A stretch of DNA of 64,000 nt from Macrocystis pyrifera. Taxonomy: Eukaryota > Sar > Phaeophyceae > Laminariales > Laminariaceae. Below the pieces are notes generated by a model, which saw only the letters and a list, made by a program, of their open reading frames with translations, was not told the origin of the DNA and ran no database searches. Position numbers and translations under genes: made by a program. The DNA lies in NCBI GenBank assembly GCA_031763025.1, contig JASSKH010000020.1:12041547-12105546 (forward strand), given 5' to 3'. Positions 46,301-56,537 of this stretch are shown here, in pieces (the first letter of the stretch is position 1; every line of letters starts with the position of its first letter).

Positions 46301-46815
46301 TCGGACCTGCCGACCATCCACGGGGTCAAGGGGCCGTCGAGAGATTAGGAGGTTGGCTTCAAGAGCTGTTGGCAGAGCTATGTAGATCATGGCCCGAGAG
46401 ATGGGACGAGTACGTGTCCCCAGCAATCTGGATCAAACGCACTTTGCCAGATGTTTCCCTGCCCTCTCACATGACCCCTTTCGAGCTGCTTTTCGGTCGC
46501 AAACCCCGCACGTCGTTAGACTCCCTGGTGCCCCTATCAGAAGAGACAGGACAAAGCGGTGGTCTTGACAACTTCGTGGAGCGCCGCAAGCAGAACCTCC
46601 GAGAAGTCCGCCTTGCGCTCGAGAAACGTCACAATCAGAGGGTAACCGCACGGGCCCACGCCAACGCTACTATCTCGAGACCCTCCGCCGGAGTCCTGGT
46701 CGAGAAGGGAAGCCTCGTGTTGGTGCGCGAGTCCGAGAGCAGCAGACATCGCGACAACCGAGGGAGGAAGCTCCAGCACGACCACTACACAGGCCCTTGG
46801 AGAGTCACGGGGTAG
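43327..46815 (+). CDS. pol: Pol of the LTR element: reverse transcriptase, RNase H, integrase
   Basis: A frame of 1162 codons. RT spans about residues 160-380: LCIDWRALNK, QLDLASGFHQIEI (first Asp, residue 248) and WLDDILIAS (309-312), where the usual Tyr before LDD is Trp. RNase H follows with TDAS (467), TEQE (508), TDCS and PDALSRLP. After a variable linker (about 590-820) comes the integrase: a zinc-binding-like region (HTLHGHAG, then SCGCRRRK with C-x-C spacing), LQIDILKLD (Asp 910), RCDGGKEFG (Asp 969) and GAVERLGGW (Glu 1005), giving D,D-35-E. It ends at TAG 46813-46815 in the middle of the GPY/F module (YTGPWRVTG). It starts within the overlap with the protease frame, one frame further on (+1). 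Confidence 0.93.
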   Translation: MLPTERFDLEKGALVGVASAALWWLPGSPVYVKLVNRSKETTVVEGCRVIARLVALNVRDPARFESLFDEMPSTADPPLPRQAPDPTCVSSEVRTEPVPKVQATDANLGTLGSLQKQQLVDVLAGFIEDGLFPIDPKRVPACIDGELELPLINELCTPFAAKQRRFSPEERRMIRAEIQKLLDRGIIRPSVSPWAAQCQCVRKKDRTLRLCIDWRALNKLLVSDSGGLGDMQTIFDGLKGKRYFTQLDLASGFHQIEIAENDRYKTAFRDADGLLYEFTRAGFGLTVLPSAFTRRVKSALGCLEGVFSWLDDILIASATWDDHLAKLVLVLNRLLAAGLSVNFAKCIFGSSSQEFLGMIIDSTGLHPAPTKLEAIARMPRPQTVEELRTFLGLTGYLRQFVPNYSLTTAPLTNILRNKDFASKRARKSTIAWDFEEEQAFQSLRSTLASPTVLAFPNLDNTFELHTDASTIGAGAVLMQTIDGTPRVVAFASHRFSRTDARRGPTEQECTGVLWAVDHFRPYLAGRQFTVVTDCSAITWLFRSRELCPKLHRWALRLTEYDMVLVWRAGVQHVLPDALSRLPHSQTPQADVDDSFPDDFRSKAPSEFVGPRGPSLDGVRLADVDAVGVDGTDGGDCLSYPPSEPSTHATNDARLLALRALPFATCAALETDPGTLRRSSRTRTPSVRLRPLNDIQLPPIEQLVDQEHDHSNTATPIESTPSSPPPTTAPTCRVHAGRDDLGEVLSAGGEVPRSSETRHITEAPAIHRAAQVLTNPESLARRQRADSRLGQVRESLCGSNGAGAGGVHTTGYGLDDDDVIRYADEKGRKLPAIPEAMVADVLALVHTLHGHAGVGATLALVRDHFHWPLVTRDTRQYVLSCGCRRRKRQNSRRLAMLPGRPLEPWDELQIDILKLDTPSLSGNKYVLLVVDRASKFPFGFPLATKQAVGVARILTELCLTFGVPRVIRCDGGKEFGAEVVTHLCRWLHAEIVFGPADHPRGQGAVERLGGWLQELLAELCRSWPERWDEYVSPAIWIKRTLPDVSLPSHMTPFELLFGRKPRTSLDSLVPLSEETGQSGGLDNFVERRKQNLREVRLALEKRHNQRVTARAHANATISRPSAGVLVEKGSLVLVRESESSRHRDNRGRKLQHDHYTGPWRVTG

Positions 46816-47417
46816 TGCGGGCAGGCATAAGCGTACAAGTAACGATGCGAGGTAGAAAACAGCGCACCCGAACTGTGTCCGTGGCAGATGTCAAGCCATT
46901 CCACGTCCGACCCCTAACTTTGAGACACTCCCTAGCCGACGAGTTCGCACAGTATGCTTGGGGCCCCGATTTCAAGATGCCGTCGCATGCTATAGACTCT
47001 GCGACGTTCGACTCCATCGTAAGCTGCGGTGGGAGTATTTCCCCCTCGGGCACGGCTAGGTGGGAATACAAAGGAAAGTCGAAGGAGGGAGTAGAGTCTG
47101 GCTGGTTGACTCAGAGTGAGATGCTAAAAAGCTTCACCCCTCTGCAGTTGGATGGCTTTATTGCACTCTGGCATTTGTACAACCAACAGTCTACTAACGA
47201 CACAGCCCCTGTCTCAGTCAAACCTCGTGCGCCCCTCTCTCGACGTGAAGCCTTGACCCGATTCCCAATAGGTTTCACTATCTGGAAGGATTTTGGTGGC
47301 GGCCTCCGACTACAGGGCCAGGTGTACGATTACAGAGACCGATACTGGCGAGTACGCTACAGCGACCAGAACTGGGAAGAGCTGACTCGCCGCGAGATGG
47401 AGCAGTTGAAGAGCTGA
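46797..47417 (+). CDS. Integrase C-terminus of the LTR element with chromo/Tudor-like end, split by a frame shift
   Basis: This frame continues the GPY/F module (VVRAGISVQV, then SVADVKPFHVRP) broken at 46807-46815; a fifth G in the run before the TAG would join the two. Beyond it lie about 170 residues. One part (ARWEYKGKSKEGVESGWLTQ to LQLDGFIALW) has the spacing of a chromodomain, and the end (GQVYDYRDRYWRVRYSDQNW followed by EELTRREMEQL) resembles a Tudor-like barrel. Such tails steer integration in other Ty3/gypsy elements. The domain calls are inference. Confidence 0.7.
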   Translation: MESHGVVRAGISVQVTMRGRKQRTRTVSVADVKPFHVRPLTLRHSLADEFAQYAWGPDFKMPSHAIDSATFDSIVSCGGSISPSGTARWEYKGKSKEGVESGWLTQSEMLKSFTPLQLDGFIALWHLYNQQSTNDTAPVSVKPRAPLSRREALTRFPIGFTIWKDFGGGLRLQGQVYDYRDRYWRVRYSDQNWEELTRREMEQLKS

Positions 47418-48386
47418 AGCGGTTCCGAGCATCAAGCCAGTATACCGCTCTCTCCCCTTACCGTGCGTCGTTCCCTCTCGGCCTCGCTGCGCCACTCTCT
47501 CGTTTCGACGCCGTGCGTTCCCTCTCCCTAGCGTTCTACCCGTCCGCCGCTCGCTCGCTCCGAAGCCGTGTCCATGTTCTGCTCTCTCGCTCCGACGCCT
47601 TGATCGTAACGCCCAGAGAGCAGAACTTGAAAGGAGCCGCCTAGCCACCATAGGGAGCCGATGCAAATCTGGAGCGATACTGAGCGTTTACCGAGGAGAC
47701 GAAGAACTTCTGCTCTTACCCTTCGTTGTTTCGTGTTTTTGTATGAAAGGGTTGGGATCGTCTGGCGAGGGACCCGGGGGTTTATACTTGTGGGGTGTGG
47801 GATGTATGTGATGACGACGAGAATGTTTTTTTTGTGATGGGTTTGCTTGGAGGCGTATCTCTGCTTATGTGCCAATTATAGGTGTTTTTGTGAGTAATTG
47901 AGTGGTTCGGTAACAGCCAGTCGTTCTGGCGTGAATCAGTTGGGTACTTTTGTGTGGGGGTTTACTCTTCTGTGGCTCGTAGTAGGCAGATCGGTGTCTA
48001 TGATTCGACCTCCACGAGTATTTGCATTCGATTTGGGGGGACCCAAATCACACGGGTTTTTGACTGTTGACCTGTTCGGAGGACGCATACCTGGCGATTT
48101 GAGCCTAGCTAGGCGTTAGTGCACTGCGCTTATTCATAGTGGAAAATGTGTAGTAGGGAGACTATTAACCATGGAATATTAGTCAGGCGGTCAAACTCGC
48201 AGTGAAAATGCAGGGGTGAGGGTTTTTATCGGGGATTTCCCTCTGATGGCCCTTGCGTTTTCGGTTTGTTTTCGCCTATCCCCGAGACTATTATTTTTGT
48301 GTAGAGCCTTGCGGTTCCTCGCCTTTGGTTATGGTCATAGATTGCTATAGCATATTGCTCCTTTATTCGCATTATGCTAGGGGGGA
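47418..48386 (+). other. 3' trailer of the LTR element with polypurine tract
   Basis: About 970 bases without a supported gene, ending AGGGGGGA (48379-48386) directly before the right LTR, the position of the plus-strand primer. Confidence 0.7.
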
Positions 48387-48736
48387 TGTTACGGTTCAGG
48401 ACCGTTTCAGGAGTTACGACGGCATGCATTTTTGTATCGGTAGGGGCCGCGTCATTTACGGCCCCTCCCCAATTTGTGGATGGTTTCCCTTTTGGACGAA
48501 CCCATCTTGCCACTTGTGGTCTTTGCTCTCGACCTGTGGTATAAAGCAATCATTCTACCATCTACAGAACTGGGAGACCTACTCCCTAATACCAGAAGCC
48601 CGTCCCGTCCTTCGGGGGTACGTGAAGCGCACCTCTCGACTCGGTTGAGTCTTCGCCAAACGTGAGATTGGTATGATTATGGATCTATTTGGTTGTGCAT
48701 CATGCAGGAATGGTACGATCCTCTGTTCAATCCACA
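48387..48736 (+). repeat. Right LTR
   Basis: 350 bp from TGTTACGGTTCAGGACCG to CAATCCACA, followed by the GAAC duplication. TATAAA at 48540-48545. Confidence 0.92.
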
Positions 48737-50180
48737 GAACTGCAGTACTACTGTAAGTCGTAGAGCGAGGCCGACGCGCAACGCTGACAGCTACTAGTAG
48801 ACTATCGAGCAACCGCTGCGAGCTACTAACCTCCCATCCTTCTATCTTATTGTCCGTCGCGTTCGGTCACCTTTTATTTTGCTGTTGTCATACTCTGACA
48901 GGCGACGGTCCGTATCAAATTCGGGACAGAAAACGTTCACCCCTTTCACTACTGGCAAAAACTATGCTACACTAACTCCAAGTAGTTTTCGCTCGAAACA
49001 CAGGTCAGGTTCTGTTTCCGGAAAAGTCTTGGAATTAAAGAGGGAAGGGATTTTATTGGATACTTTTCGCAATAATTTGTGGCATGGTTTTGATGCCAAT
49101 TTGTTGGCCAGTTATGTATCTCCCTGCACGGAATCGATGGAGTGGGTCGAGCGCTGTACTTATGCGGCTGGTCATGGTTGCAAGTGTCAGTCCATCTCAC
49201 TAGGACAGCCCTTTTTTTGGGCGTTGTCGTCAGGGCTATAGGGCGTCTTTTTGATGAGGCCTAAATCGTATACTACCCAGAGCATGAAGAGGTACACACG
49301 TCGTACGAGCACAGACTTGCCCACGTATTCCCGGTAGTGATTTAGTGAAAGCGACGTTGCTGTCGAATACCTTGGTAGGAGTTAAGGGTGCCCGTCTCGA
49401 GTGGTCCGTGTGGGGGACGAGAGGCTACCGAAGCGAATATGCAAGAGGAAATATGAAGGAGGCAAAGGGCTGCTCGGGAGGGCAAGGACAGGGTTGGACA
49501 GTTAGTCTCGAGCATCATCTATAGTTCAACTTGCCCACCGAGGCGAAAACACAGGACGTTGGCAGCGAATGAAGTGGGGAAGTGGTCTGGACGTGGTGAT
49601 GAAGCAGCAGAGAAGTAAATGAAACGCGGGCTCGTCACGGAGAACGATAAAGTAGCTAAACGACGAGCGCTCGGGGCAAAACTGCGCAGAAACTTGAGAC
49701 TTCATTGGACCCAAGAACCAAGGGGGAGAGCGCGTTGGAGGAGGCTTAGCATCTATATCAGCAGCTAGGCCGGTTGAGAATGCAAAGTAACCCACCGAAA
49801 CGTGGCACTAGACGCCTTTCTAGTTGGGATACCCAGCGACTGCTTCTTACTGTGTTCCTGTCCCTGCTACTTGATTGTTGTGTTGCTCTTTAGCTGGAAA
49901 GTCGATGGTGTCCCTCCGTACTCCGCCGCTCTGCGTCACCCTATTTTCAATTTTGTGTTGTTGTGATTTTTCTCACGCTCGTTTTTTTTGTGTTTCGTCC
50001 TTTGTCTCCGCCCTCCTGATCGAATGGCACAAGGCGGCTGCTGCTTCCATTTCTCGAAGCAAAGTCTGGTTTGAGTGATACGCGAAACTGCAATTGATCG
50101 ATGGGGATTGCGGCCGCTTTTTGTTTCCCTGAAATATAACATGAATACATACATACTTTGTAGCCCTACGGGTCCCCGGG
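48737..50180. other. Intergenic sequence, no supported gene
   Basis: The first 95 bases continue the GAGCTA-type array. A 120-codon + frame (48879-49241) of normal composition has no recognised domain. Confidence 0.4.
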
Positions 50181-50184
50181 TGAG

Positions 50185-50500
50185 AGAGCACACGCCAGGT
50201 CGTTCATCCTCTCCCACTCCACACTTAACTCGATACAAGGTTGTGCGTGTTTCCACCGTCTCTTCGGGCTCCATCCACAGCACCTGTCCACATGATCGAC
50301 CTCAACCCGGGCACGAGAATAAGCACAAACTGGGTCCCTGGGTGGGTGGACGGCAGGCCGTCCCTCTCCCACTCGACTATTTATGCAAGGTTCTGATTAT
50401 CTCCGACGTCTTCTGCCAGTTGAGAGCTCCACCTACAATGTTACCTGCCCACATGATCGATCGCAACCCCGGCACGAGAATAAACATAATGTCAACCCGA
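50185..50500. repeat. Tandem duplication of about 155 bp
   Basis: Both units contain CCTCTCCCACTC, a CAAGGTT segment, CCACATGATCGA and GGCACGAGAATAA. Confidence 0.75.
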
Positions 50501-50624
50501 CCACAGACAGAGGTCAATGTAGGACAATGAAGCCAAGGCACATTTACAGTACAATAACATTGCTGTGTGTTGTGTCCGCGCCAAGACGATATTGCCCAGC
50601 TGTTGCAACCTTAGAAACTCAGTT

Positions 50625-50725
50625 ATCAGTTTTTGTAAAACTGAGTCTCTGTTTCGGTACTTACTTGCAAAAGTGTCTGCCTGTCTGTCTGTTTGTCTGC
50701 CTGCCTGTCTGTCCGTCTGTCCCCA
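50625..50725. repeat. Palindrome plus short CTGT/CTGC tract
   Basis: A CAGTTTTTGTAAAACTGAGTC palindrome region is followed by CTGTCTGTCTG and CTGCCTGCC units, the same arrangement as near 23950-24015. Confidence 0.6.
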
Positions 50726-50855
50726 TGCCTTATTATGTATATATATAAAACTCAAGAATATCGTGATATTTGACCTTTAAAGCCAAATTATGTGCCTCAC
50801 GAGTTTTATACGGACGTCGGGTATAGTGATATTTTCGCGATTCGTGGCCCGCAAT

Positions 50856-50903
50856 ACACAAATATATGCTTGGGGTATTTTTACCCCAAGCATATGTTTG
50901 TGT
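50856..50903. other. Strong hairpin with TTTT loop
   Basis: ATATGCTTGGGGTA (50864-50877) pairs perfectly with TACCCCAAGCATAT (50882-50895) around TTTT. Pairing extends outward (ACACAAAT with TTTGTGT) with one mismatch, giving an arm of about 20 bp. Confidence 0.75.
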
Positions 50904-50941
50904 TCTCTTTTTGTTGGTAGAGCCGAATTTGGCAGACAAAA

Positions 50942-51484
50942 TTGGAAACAGCCTGTCCCCTCCCACTAAGTCTTGGACATCCGATCATTACCCAGCCAGC
51001 AAGCACCACAACGGCAGCAGCAGCAGCAGTGGTGGCCGCCACGACTTGGTTGAATGAGTACGGCAGACGGGTGCTCCCTTCGTCGGGGGAGAGGCGGATG
51101 CACGGGATGCCCCGGTTCAGCGGCACCAGCACAGCATCCAGTGCTCTGGCTGGGCGTCTTTCTGCCGGAGTTGCCCCAAACCCACGTCCCCAACACGGCA
51201 CGCCCCACCTTATCCGGGAACAAGCGGGTAGCGCCAAGACGACCTTTTTAGCTTTTGGCGGACACGTCTCAGCACGAGCACGAGATGCGTCTGACCAGCG
51301 CCCTCGTCTATGCCATGGTGTACGCGGGCGCTGTAGCCTGCCGAGCTACGTAGAGAAGCAGCTGCTGCAGCAGCAGCGACGTCCTCGAGCTCATGCGGTG
51401 TTCTATGTGTTAGTGCACTTGCTGACTATTTTTATTTCAGCCATGTCTTATCTCACGTTGTTCTGGCAAGAAACTCGATATTGA
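50942..51484 (+). other. GC-richer segment with overlapping open frames, no gene assigned
   Basis: A 180-codon + frame and a 118-codon - frame (51237-50881) overlap here. Neither has a recognised domain. The Ala/Thr run comes from a CAG repeat near 51015-51035. Confidence 0.3.
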
Positions 51485-51573
51485 GTTTTTTATCGAGGGA
51501 TTTGCGTGTACGAAAATCGCGATATTGAATTCGGCGCAAAGAGTCGAAATATCACCCTCTCTTGAGTTTTATA

Positions 51574-52057
51574 TATGTCTATGTATGTATGTATGTATGT
51601 ATGTATGTATGTATGTGTATGTATGTATGTATGTATGTATGTATGTATGTATGTATGTATGTATGTATGTATGTATGTATGTATGTATGTATGTATGTAT
51701 GTATGTATGTATGTATGTATGTATGTATGTATGTATGTATGTATGTATGTATGTATGTATGTATGTATGTATGTATGTATGTATGTATGTATGTATGTAT
51801 GTATGTATGTATGTATGTATGTATGTATGTATGTATGTATGTATGTATGTATGTATGTATGTATGTATGTATGTATGTATGTATGTATGTATGTATGTAT
51901 GTATGTATGTATGTATGTATGTATGTATGTATGTATGTATGTATGTATGTATGTATGTATGTATGTATGTATGTATGTATGTATGTATGTATGTATGTAT
52001 GTATGTATGTATGTATGTATGTATGTATGTATGTATGTATGTATGTATGTATGTATG

Positions 52058-52089
<32 letters not shown>

Positions 52090-52483
52090 TGTATGTATGT
52101 ATGTATGTATGTATGTATGTATGTATGTATGTATGTATGTATGTATGTATGTATGTATGTATGTATGTATGTATGTATGTATGTATGTATGTATGTATGT
52201 ATGTATGTATGTATGTATGTATGTATGTATGTATGTATGTATGTATGTATGTATGTATGTATGTATGTATGTATGTATGTATGTATGTATGTATGTATGT
52301 ATGTATGTATGTATGTATGTATGTATGTATGTATGTATGTATGTATGTATGTATGTATGTATGTATGTATGTATGTATGTATGTATGTATGTATGTATGT
52401 ATGTATGTATGTATGTATGTATGTATGTATGTATGTATGTATGTATGTATGTATGTATGTATGTATGTATGTATGTATGTATG

Positions 52484-52515
<32 letters not shown>

Positions 52516-52675
52516 TGTATGTATGTATGTATGTATGTATGTATGTATGTATGTATGTATGCATGTATGTATGTATGTATGTATGTATGTATGTATGTAT
52601 GTATGTATGTATGTATGTATGTATGTATGTATGTATGTATGTATGTATGTATGTATGTATGTATGTATGTATGTA
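51574..52675. repeat. (ATGT)n microsatellite of 1.1 kb
   Basis: About 275 near-perfect GTAT units with only a few breaks (near 51616, 52060, 52484, 52561). The repeat has no stop in any frame, which explains the MYVC and HTYI frames of nearly 400 codons on both strands. Confidence 0.98.
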
Positions 52676-52679
52676 TTTT

Positions 52680-53540
52680 TTGTCATAATCTCGTTGCAAA
52701 AAAAATTGGTTGACGGCATACCTTTGCCCCGTCAGGCCTACCTTTGGCCCGTCAAATGCTATTCTGCACTAGAATAGTTTCTATTTTTGGCATGTCCTTG
52801 ACCGCTGTCCGTCAAGGGATATATGTACCGTCAACCGACATCTATGCTCGCTCGTGACAGTAAAAATATTCTGCTTTCGATGCCAGCACCCAGATTAGAC
52901 CTCTTCTCCTTTGGCTGAAACGGGAGGGGCTGCAGCCTCCGCGGCTTTTGACATCTCATGGCGGCAAGAGGGCGCGAAATATGGGCTGGGGTGGGCGGTG
53001 TGGTGCCCCGCCTTTGCGCGTGCGTGGAGGGTTGGGCGTTGGAGAATCAGGTGTCGGTTTACCGATTCGGGCTATTTCACGTGTGAAAGCATGAGTGAGT
53101 GTTGAGCAAAATTGTTCGAGATTCGTAGGCTAGCATGTAGTCGCGAAGGAGCGTCGCCAGCCTCTTCGGTTGCTGTGCACGCCGGGCGACCAGACTCCGT
53201 GAATAAGAGGAGGCGGGGTCTTTGGTTTCGACCGAGTCAGATGAGTCTACGCCGCGGGAGGAGCGGTACGGTGGTGGGGGTACAAACGGTGCCTACGATT
53301 TGTTTTTCATACTCGTAGCAGGCAATGCTACAGAAGCGTGGAGTTTTGCTTGTGTTGCGAAGGCGTTTTTTTTTTCTCATGTAACTACCAAGAACAAATT
53401 AAAGTTGTGAACGAGTACGTGTGCGGCTTACGACGAGGTACGACGACGGCGTCGTGTTTCTTTTACACCCTCAAGCAACTCTCCTATCGCAGTAAGTCAT
53501 TGTGCAGTACGTTTCGCTGCTGACCCTCGAGAGTATGAGT
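52680..53540. other. Intergenic sequence, no supported gene
   Basis: No recognised coding or RNA feature. Confidence 0.4.
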
Positions 53541-53734
53541 ATGCCTTTCCTCGTCGTGCCCCACCGCGCTCTCATGCCCCGACTGCTGTGTTAGGGCGGC
53601 CTTGGGCGTGCGTGATGTATAGCTTTCTGCTGGTGCTGCCGCCGCCGCTGATCTGCTGCTTGCTGTTGCGGATGCGTACCACCGCTGTTGTGCTGTTCTG
53701 CTGTTGCAGCTCACGCAGCTATCCTCATGGACTA

Positions 53735-53839
53735 TTACGGGGGTCCATAGTTAACAGGACCTATGATGTACATAAAAACCTATATATTTGCCAATTTTTA
53801 CTAACAATATTTGGTCCCGTTAACTATGGACCCCCGTAA
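53735..53839. mobile_element. TA-flanked hairpin MITE, copy 5
   Basis: TTACGGGGGTCCATAGTTAA and its exact inverse TTAACTATGGACCCCCGTAA form the ends, with TA on each side (53733-53734, 53840-53841). This is the most symmetrical copy. Confidence 0.85.
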
Positions 53840-53915
53840 TAGGTCAGTCTGCGAACCTCGAGGGTGTGGTTCCTTTTTCGTCCTCTTTTTGGTTCATCTT
53901 CTCTTTTACTTCCAG

Positions 53916-53966
53916 CTTCTGGACAACAAGCCGTGGTCACAGGTGTCGTCGCTTCCCCCCCCCCCG
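53916..53966 (+). other. Microexon-like segment, copy A
   Basis: CTTCCAG, then CTTCTGGACAACAAGCC to a C run, then GGTAAGT. It has a pyrimidine-AG acceptor and a perfect donor 51 bases apart. The counterpart is at 54623-54669. No gene is assigned. Confidence 0.35.
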
Positions 53967-54622
53967 GTAAGTACTCTCATTTTCATCGCGTAGAGGGTTC
54001 ATCACTACCAACACTCGTCGAACATTCATCGGATTTTCCTAACTCTCGCTCTCGCGCTATCGGTTCGTCAAGTTTTTCCACAATATAAAGTCCCTATGAG
54101 CACGAGCACGCACTCGGTGAGGTTCACAACTTGACTTTATGGTACGGACGAGATTCACGAAGTCCAAAGTAACTCCGTCGAGGACGCCATTATATCCTTG
54201 CTCTTCGTGCCCCACCGTGCTCCCCTGCCTCAACTGCTGTGCCGAGGGCGGCCTCGGGTGTGCGTGATGTGCTACTACTGCCGCTGCTACTGCCACTAGA
54301 CGTTTCGCTTTTTTCTTCTCATGTAGACCGCCAAGAAAAAAAAAACTCTCGCGGTGCTCCCCTGGCCCACTGCTGTGCCGGGCCGGCCTCTGGTGTGCGT
54401 GATGTATTGCTTGCTGCTGCGGCCGCCGCCGCCACCGCCGCTCTGCTGTTGGTGCTGCTGCCGCTGCTACGTAGCACCGCTGCTGTGCTGTTCTGCCGCT
54501 GCTGCTGCTGCTCACGCTCGCCTCATAGAGTAGGTCAGCCTGCGATTTGTTTCGTTGCTGAACCTCGAGGGTGTGACTATTTATTTAATATTTTATAATC
54601 TAAGTGTTAATATTACTTTCAG

Positions 54623-54669
54623 GCTTCTGGGCAAGCCGTGGTCAAGTGTGTCGTTCCATTTCCCCCCTG
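54623..54669 (+). other. Microexon-like segment, copy B
   Basis: TTTCAG, then GCTTCTGGGCAAGCCGTGG, then CTGGTAAGT, 47 bases. Splice-like signals are kept in both copies while the lengths differ by four bases. Confidence 0.35.
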
Positions 54670-55944
54670 GTAAGTGCCTTCATTTTTTTATCGCGCAGAG
54701 GGTTCAGCATTCCCAACGCTCGTCGACTATTCATCGAATGTTGCTAACTCACGCTCTCCGCTTTCGGCTCGTCAAGTTTTTAGGCGAGAAAAAGTCTCTA
54801 CGAGCACGAGCACGAGCACGAGCACGCACTATGTGATACTCGAACCCACAACTTGACTTTAGTAGGGACGATATTCATCTACTACCAAGTAAGTCCATCG
54901 GGGACGCCATTATATCTTTACTCGTCGAGTCCCACCGCCCCTGCCTCGACTGCTGTGCCGAGGGCGGCCTCGGGCGTGTGTGATGTGCTACTGCTGATGC
55001 TGCTACTTCCGCTGCTTTGCTGCTGATGCTCTGCTGTTGCTACTATTAATACGTGCAGCTGCCACTCACGCCGCCCCCCTCACAATGTAGGTTAGCCTGA
55101 GATATATTATTATGCGTTTCCTCCTCGTGCGCCACCGGGCTCCACTGCCTCGACTGTTGTGCCAGGGGCTGCCTCGGGCGTGCATAATGTGATGCTGTTA
55201 TTCCTGCCTCTGCCGCTGCTCTGGTTGCTGCTATGCATGTGCTGCTGCTGCTATTTCTGCCATATGTTTTGTTGCTGACCCCCGTGAGCATGGTTATAAT
55301 GCAAGTAAACCCCTCTGGGTCCGTGTGCCTCCGCATCTTAAAGCTTAATACGGATCCATCTGCTTCGGAAGCTGTACGAGTACCGCAAATTATATTTTTT
55401 CGGCGTCTCGGCGGAGGTCTCGTGCCAGCGTAGTTTTCGTAGTATGATACGTACCTGTACGTTATGCTGTTGCTGCTTGTTGCTGCTGAGCTTGCCGCAC
55501 CAACGCAATCGCCGGGGCTTCGTACTGTCCACTAACTCGATCGATTACTGCGCAACTAACTGTTTAGTATCTATCTGTATACGAAGTATATAGTACGGAC
55601 GCCAAGCGTCTCGTACGTAGTACTTTGTAGTGCTGCTTGCTGCTGTACGAACGAGTTATGCGTTGTTGTGCCGGATGGCGGATGACATGGCGGATGACAT
55701 TGCTTGTTTTTCTTGTGTTTGCATTGTTTTCTTTCTCTCCACTCATGTAGGTTTATTACACCCCTTGGCGGTACTGTCGCACTAGCAGCCTCGAGTTGCG
55801 TACCTGTACACCCTCAGCCCTTACGGGCATGCACGGAGCCACAGGCGGGCGTCCGCCCGCCGCGGCGAAGCCACCCTTGTACTCTATGTGATATACTTCC
55901 TTGTGCGTATGCTTCTAGTGCGCCAAGAAGTAGAGATGCCACAC

Positions 55945-56160
55945 CAGTGCTCTTAAAGTCCGTGATAAATTTTACCTGGTGGTCCATACTCTGGTATGGT
56001 GCGACAGATATGCGATACCCATACGCTCGAAATCCGTGATAGAGTGTACCTGGCAGTTCTTAATCTGGTATGCTGCGACAGAAATACAGCACCCATGCTC
56101 CAAAAGTCTCGTGATGGAGTGTACCTGATAAATCATACCCTAGTACCAGTACTGCACGTC
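55945..56160. repeat. Three tandem units of about 72 bp
   Basis: Each unit contains GTCCGTGAT or a variant, GTGTACCTGG-like sequence, TCTGGTATG and TGCGACAGA. The third unit has decayed. Confidence 0.65.
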
Positions 56161-56537
56161 AAGGACCCCTTCAGACAATTGTTAAGATGGAACATGGCCA
56201 TCAGAACCAAACACGGTGTGCAAAGATACAGCAGATATACTCATGTTTGTTGGGGTCCATCGTGGGTTGTCGTTGCTATGCCTCCCCCTAAGCGTGTGCT
56301 TGCCTCATAAACACTGGTAGCTCGCCACGTCCGACAGCAAGGGACCATGGGCGAGCCCGCGCCCCTCCCGCACACACAAAGCATTGGGAATAATACAGCG
56401 TGCGCACGACTCTAGTCAGCCGCTCCACGTCGGCCATACATTCAAACCGGACAATCACGCACGGCCATACGCGAATACGAATCTAAAACGATATCGCGAC
56501 CGTTTGGCACCGCCCCCTTAAGTAGTCGACGCCGGAG

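Larger units (their letters stand above)
37962..48736 (+). mobile_element. Ty3/gypsy LTR retrotransposon, full length
   Basis: A 10.8-kb element in the order LTR, 2.2-kb leader, gag, protease, RT/RNase H/integrase, 3' trailer of about 1 kb, polypurine tract, LTR. The RT-RNase H-integrase order is that of the Ty3/gypsy group. The LTRs differ by two substitutions and small indels, so insertion was recent. The element is nevertheless damaged: one extra base in a gag triplet repeat, Glu for the protease Asp, and a missing base in the integrase C-terminus. A standard primer-binding site with TGG after the left LTR was not recognised. Confidence 0.93.
53545..55330. repeat. Compound tandem repeat region (690-bp duplication, CTGCTG-rich)
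   Basis: A module with CCCCACCGTGCTCCCCTGCC, ACTGCTGTGCCGAGGGCGGC and GTGCGTGATGT occurs near 53550, 54205, 54355, 54935 and 55130. A longer unit (53840-54530) is repeated at 54530-55080, including CGTCAAGTTTTT, GAGCACGAGCACGCACT and GACGCCATTATAT. Confidence 0.75.

Noticed and set aside
51490-52777. Open frames of about 380-410 codons on both strands (MYVC and HTYI repeats)
   Set aside because: Direct products of the (ATGT)n microsatellite, which has no stop in any frame.
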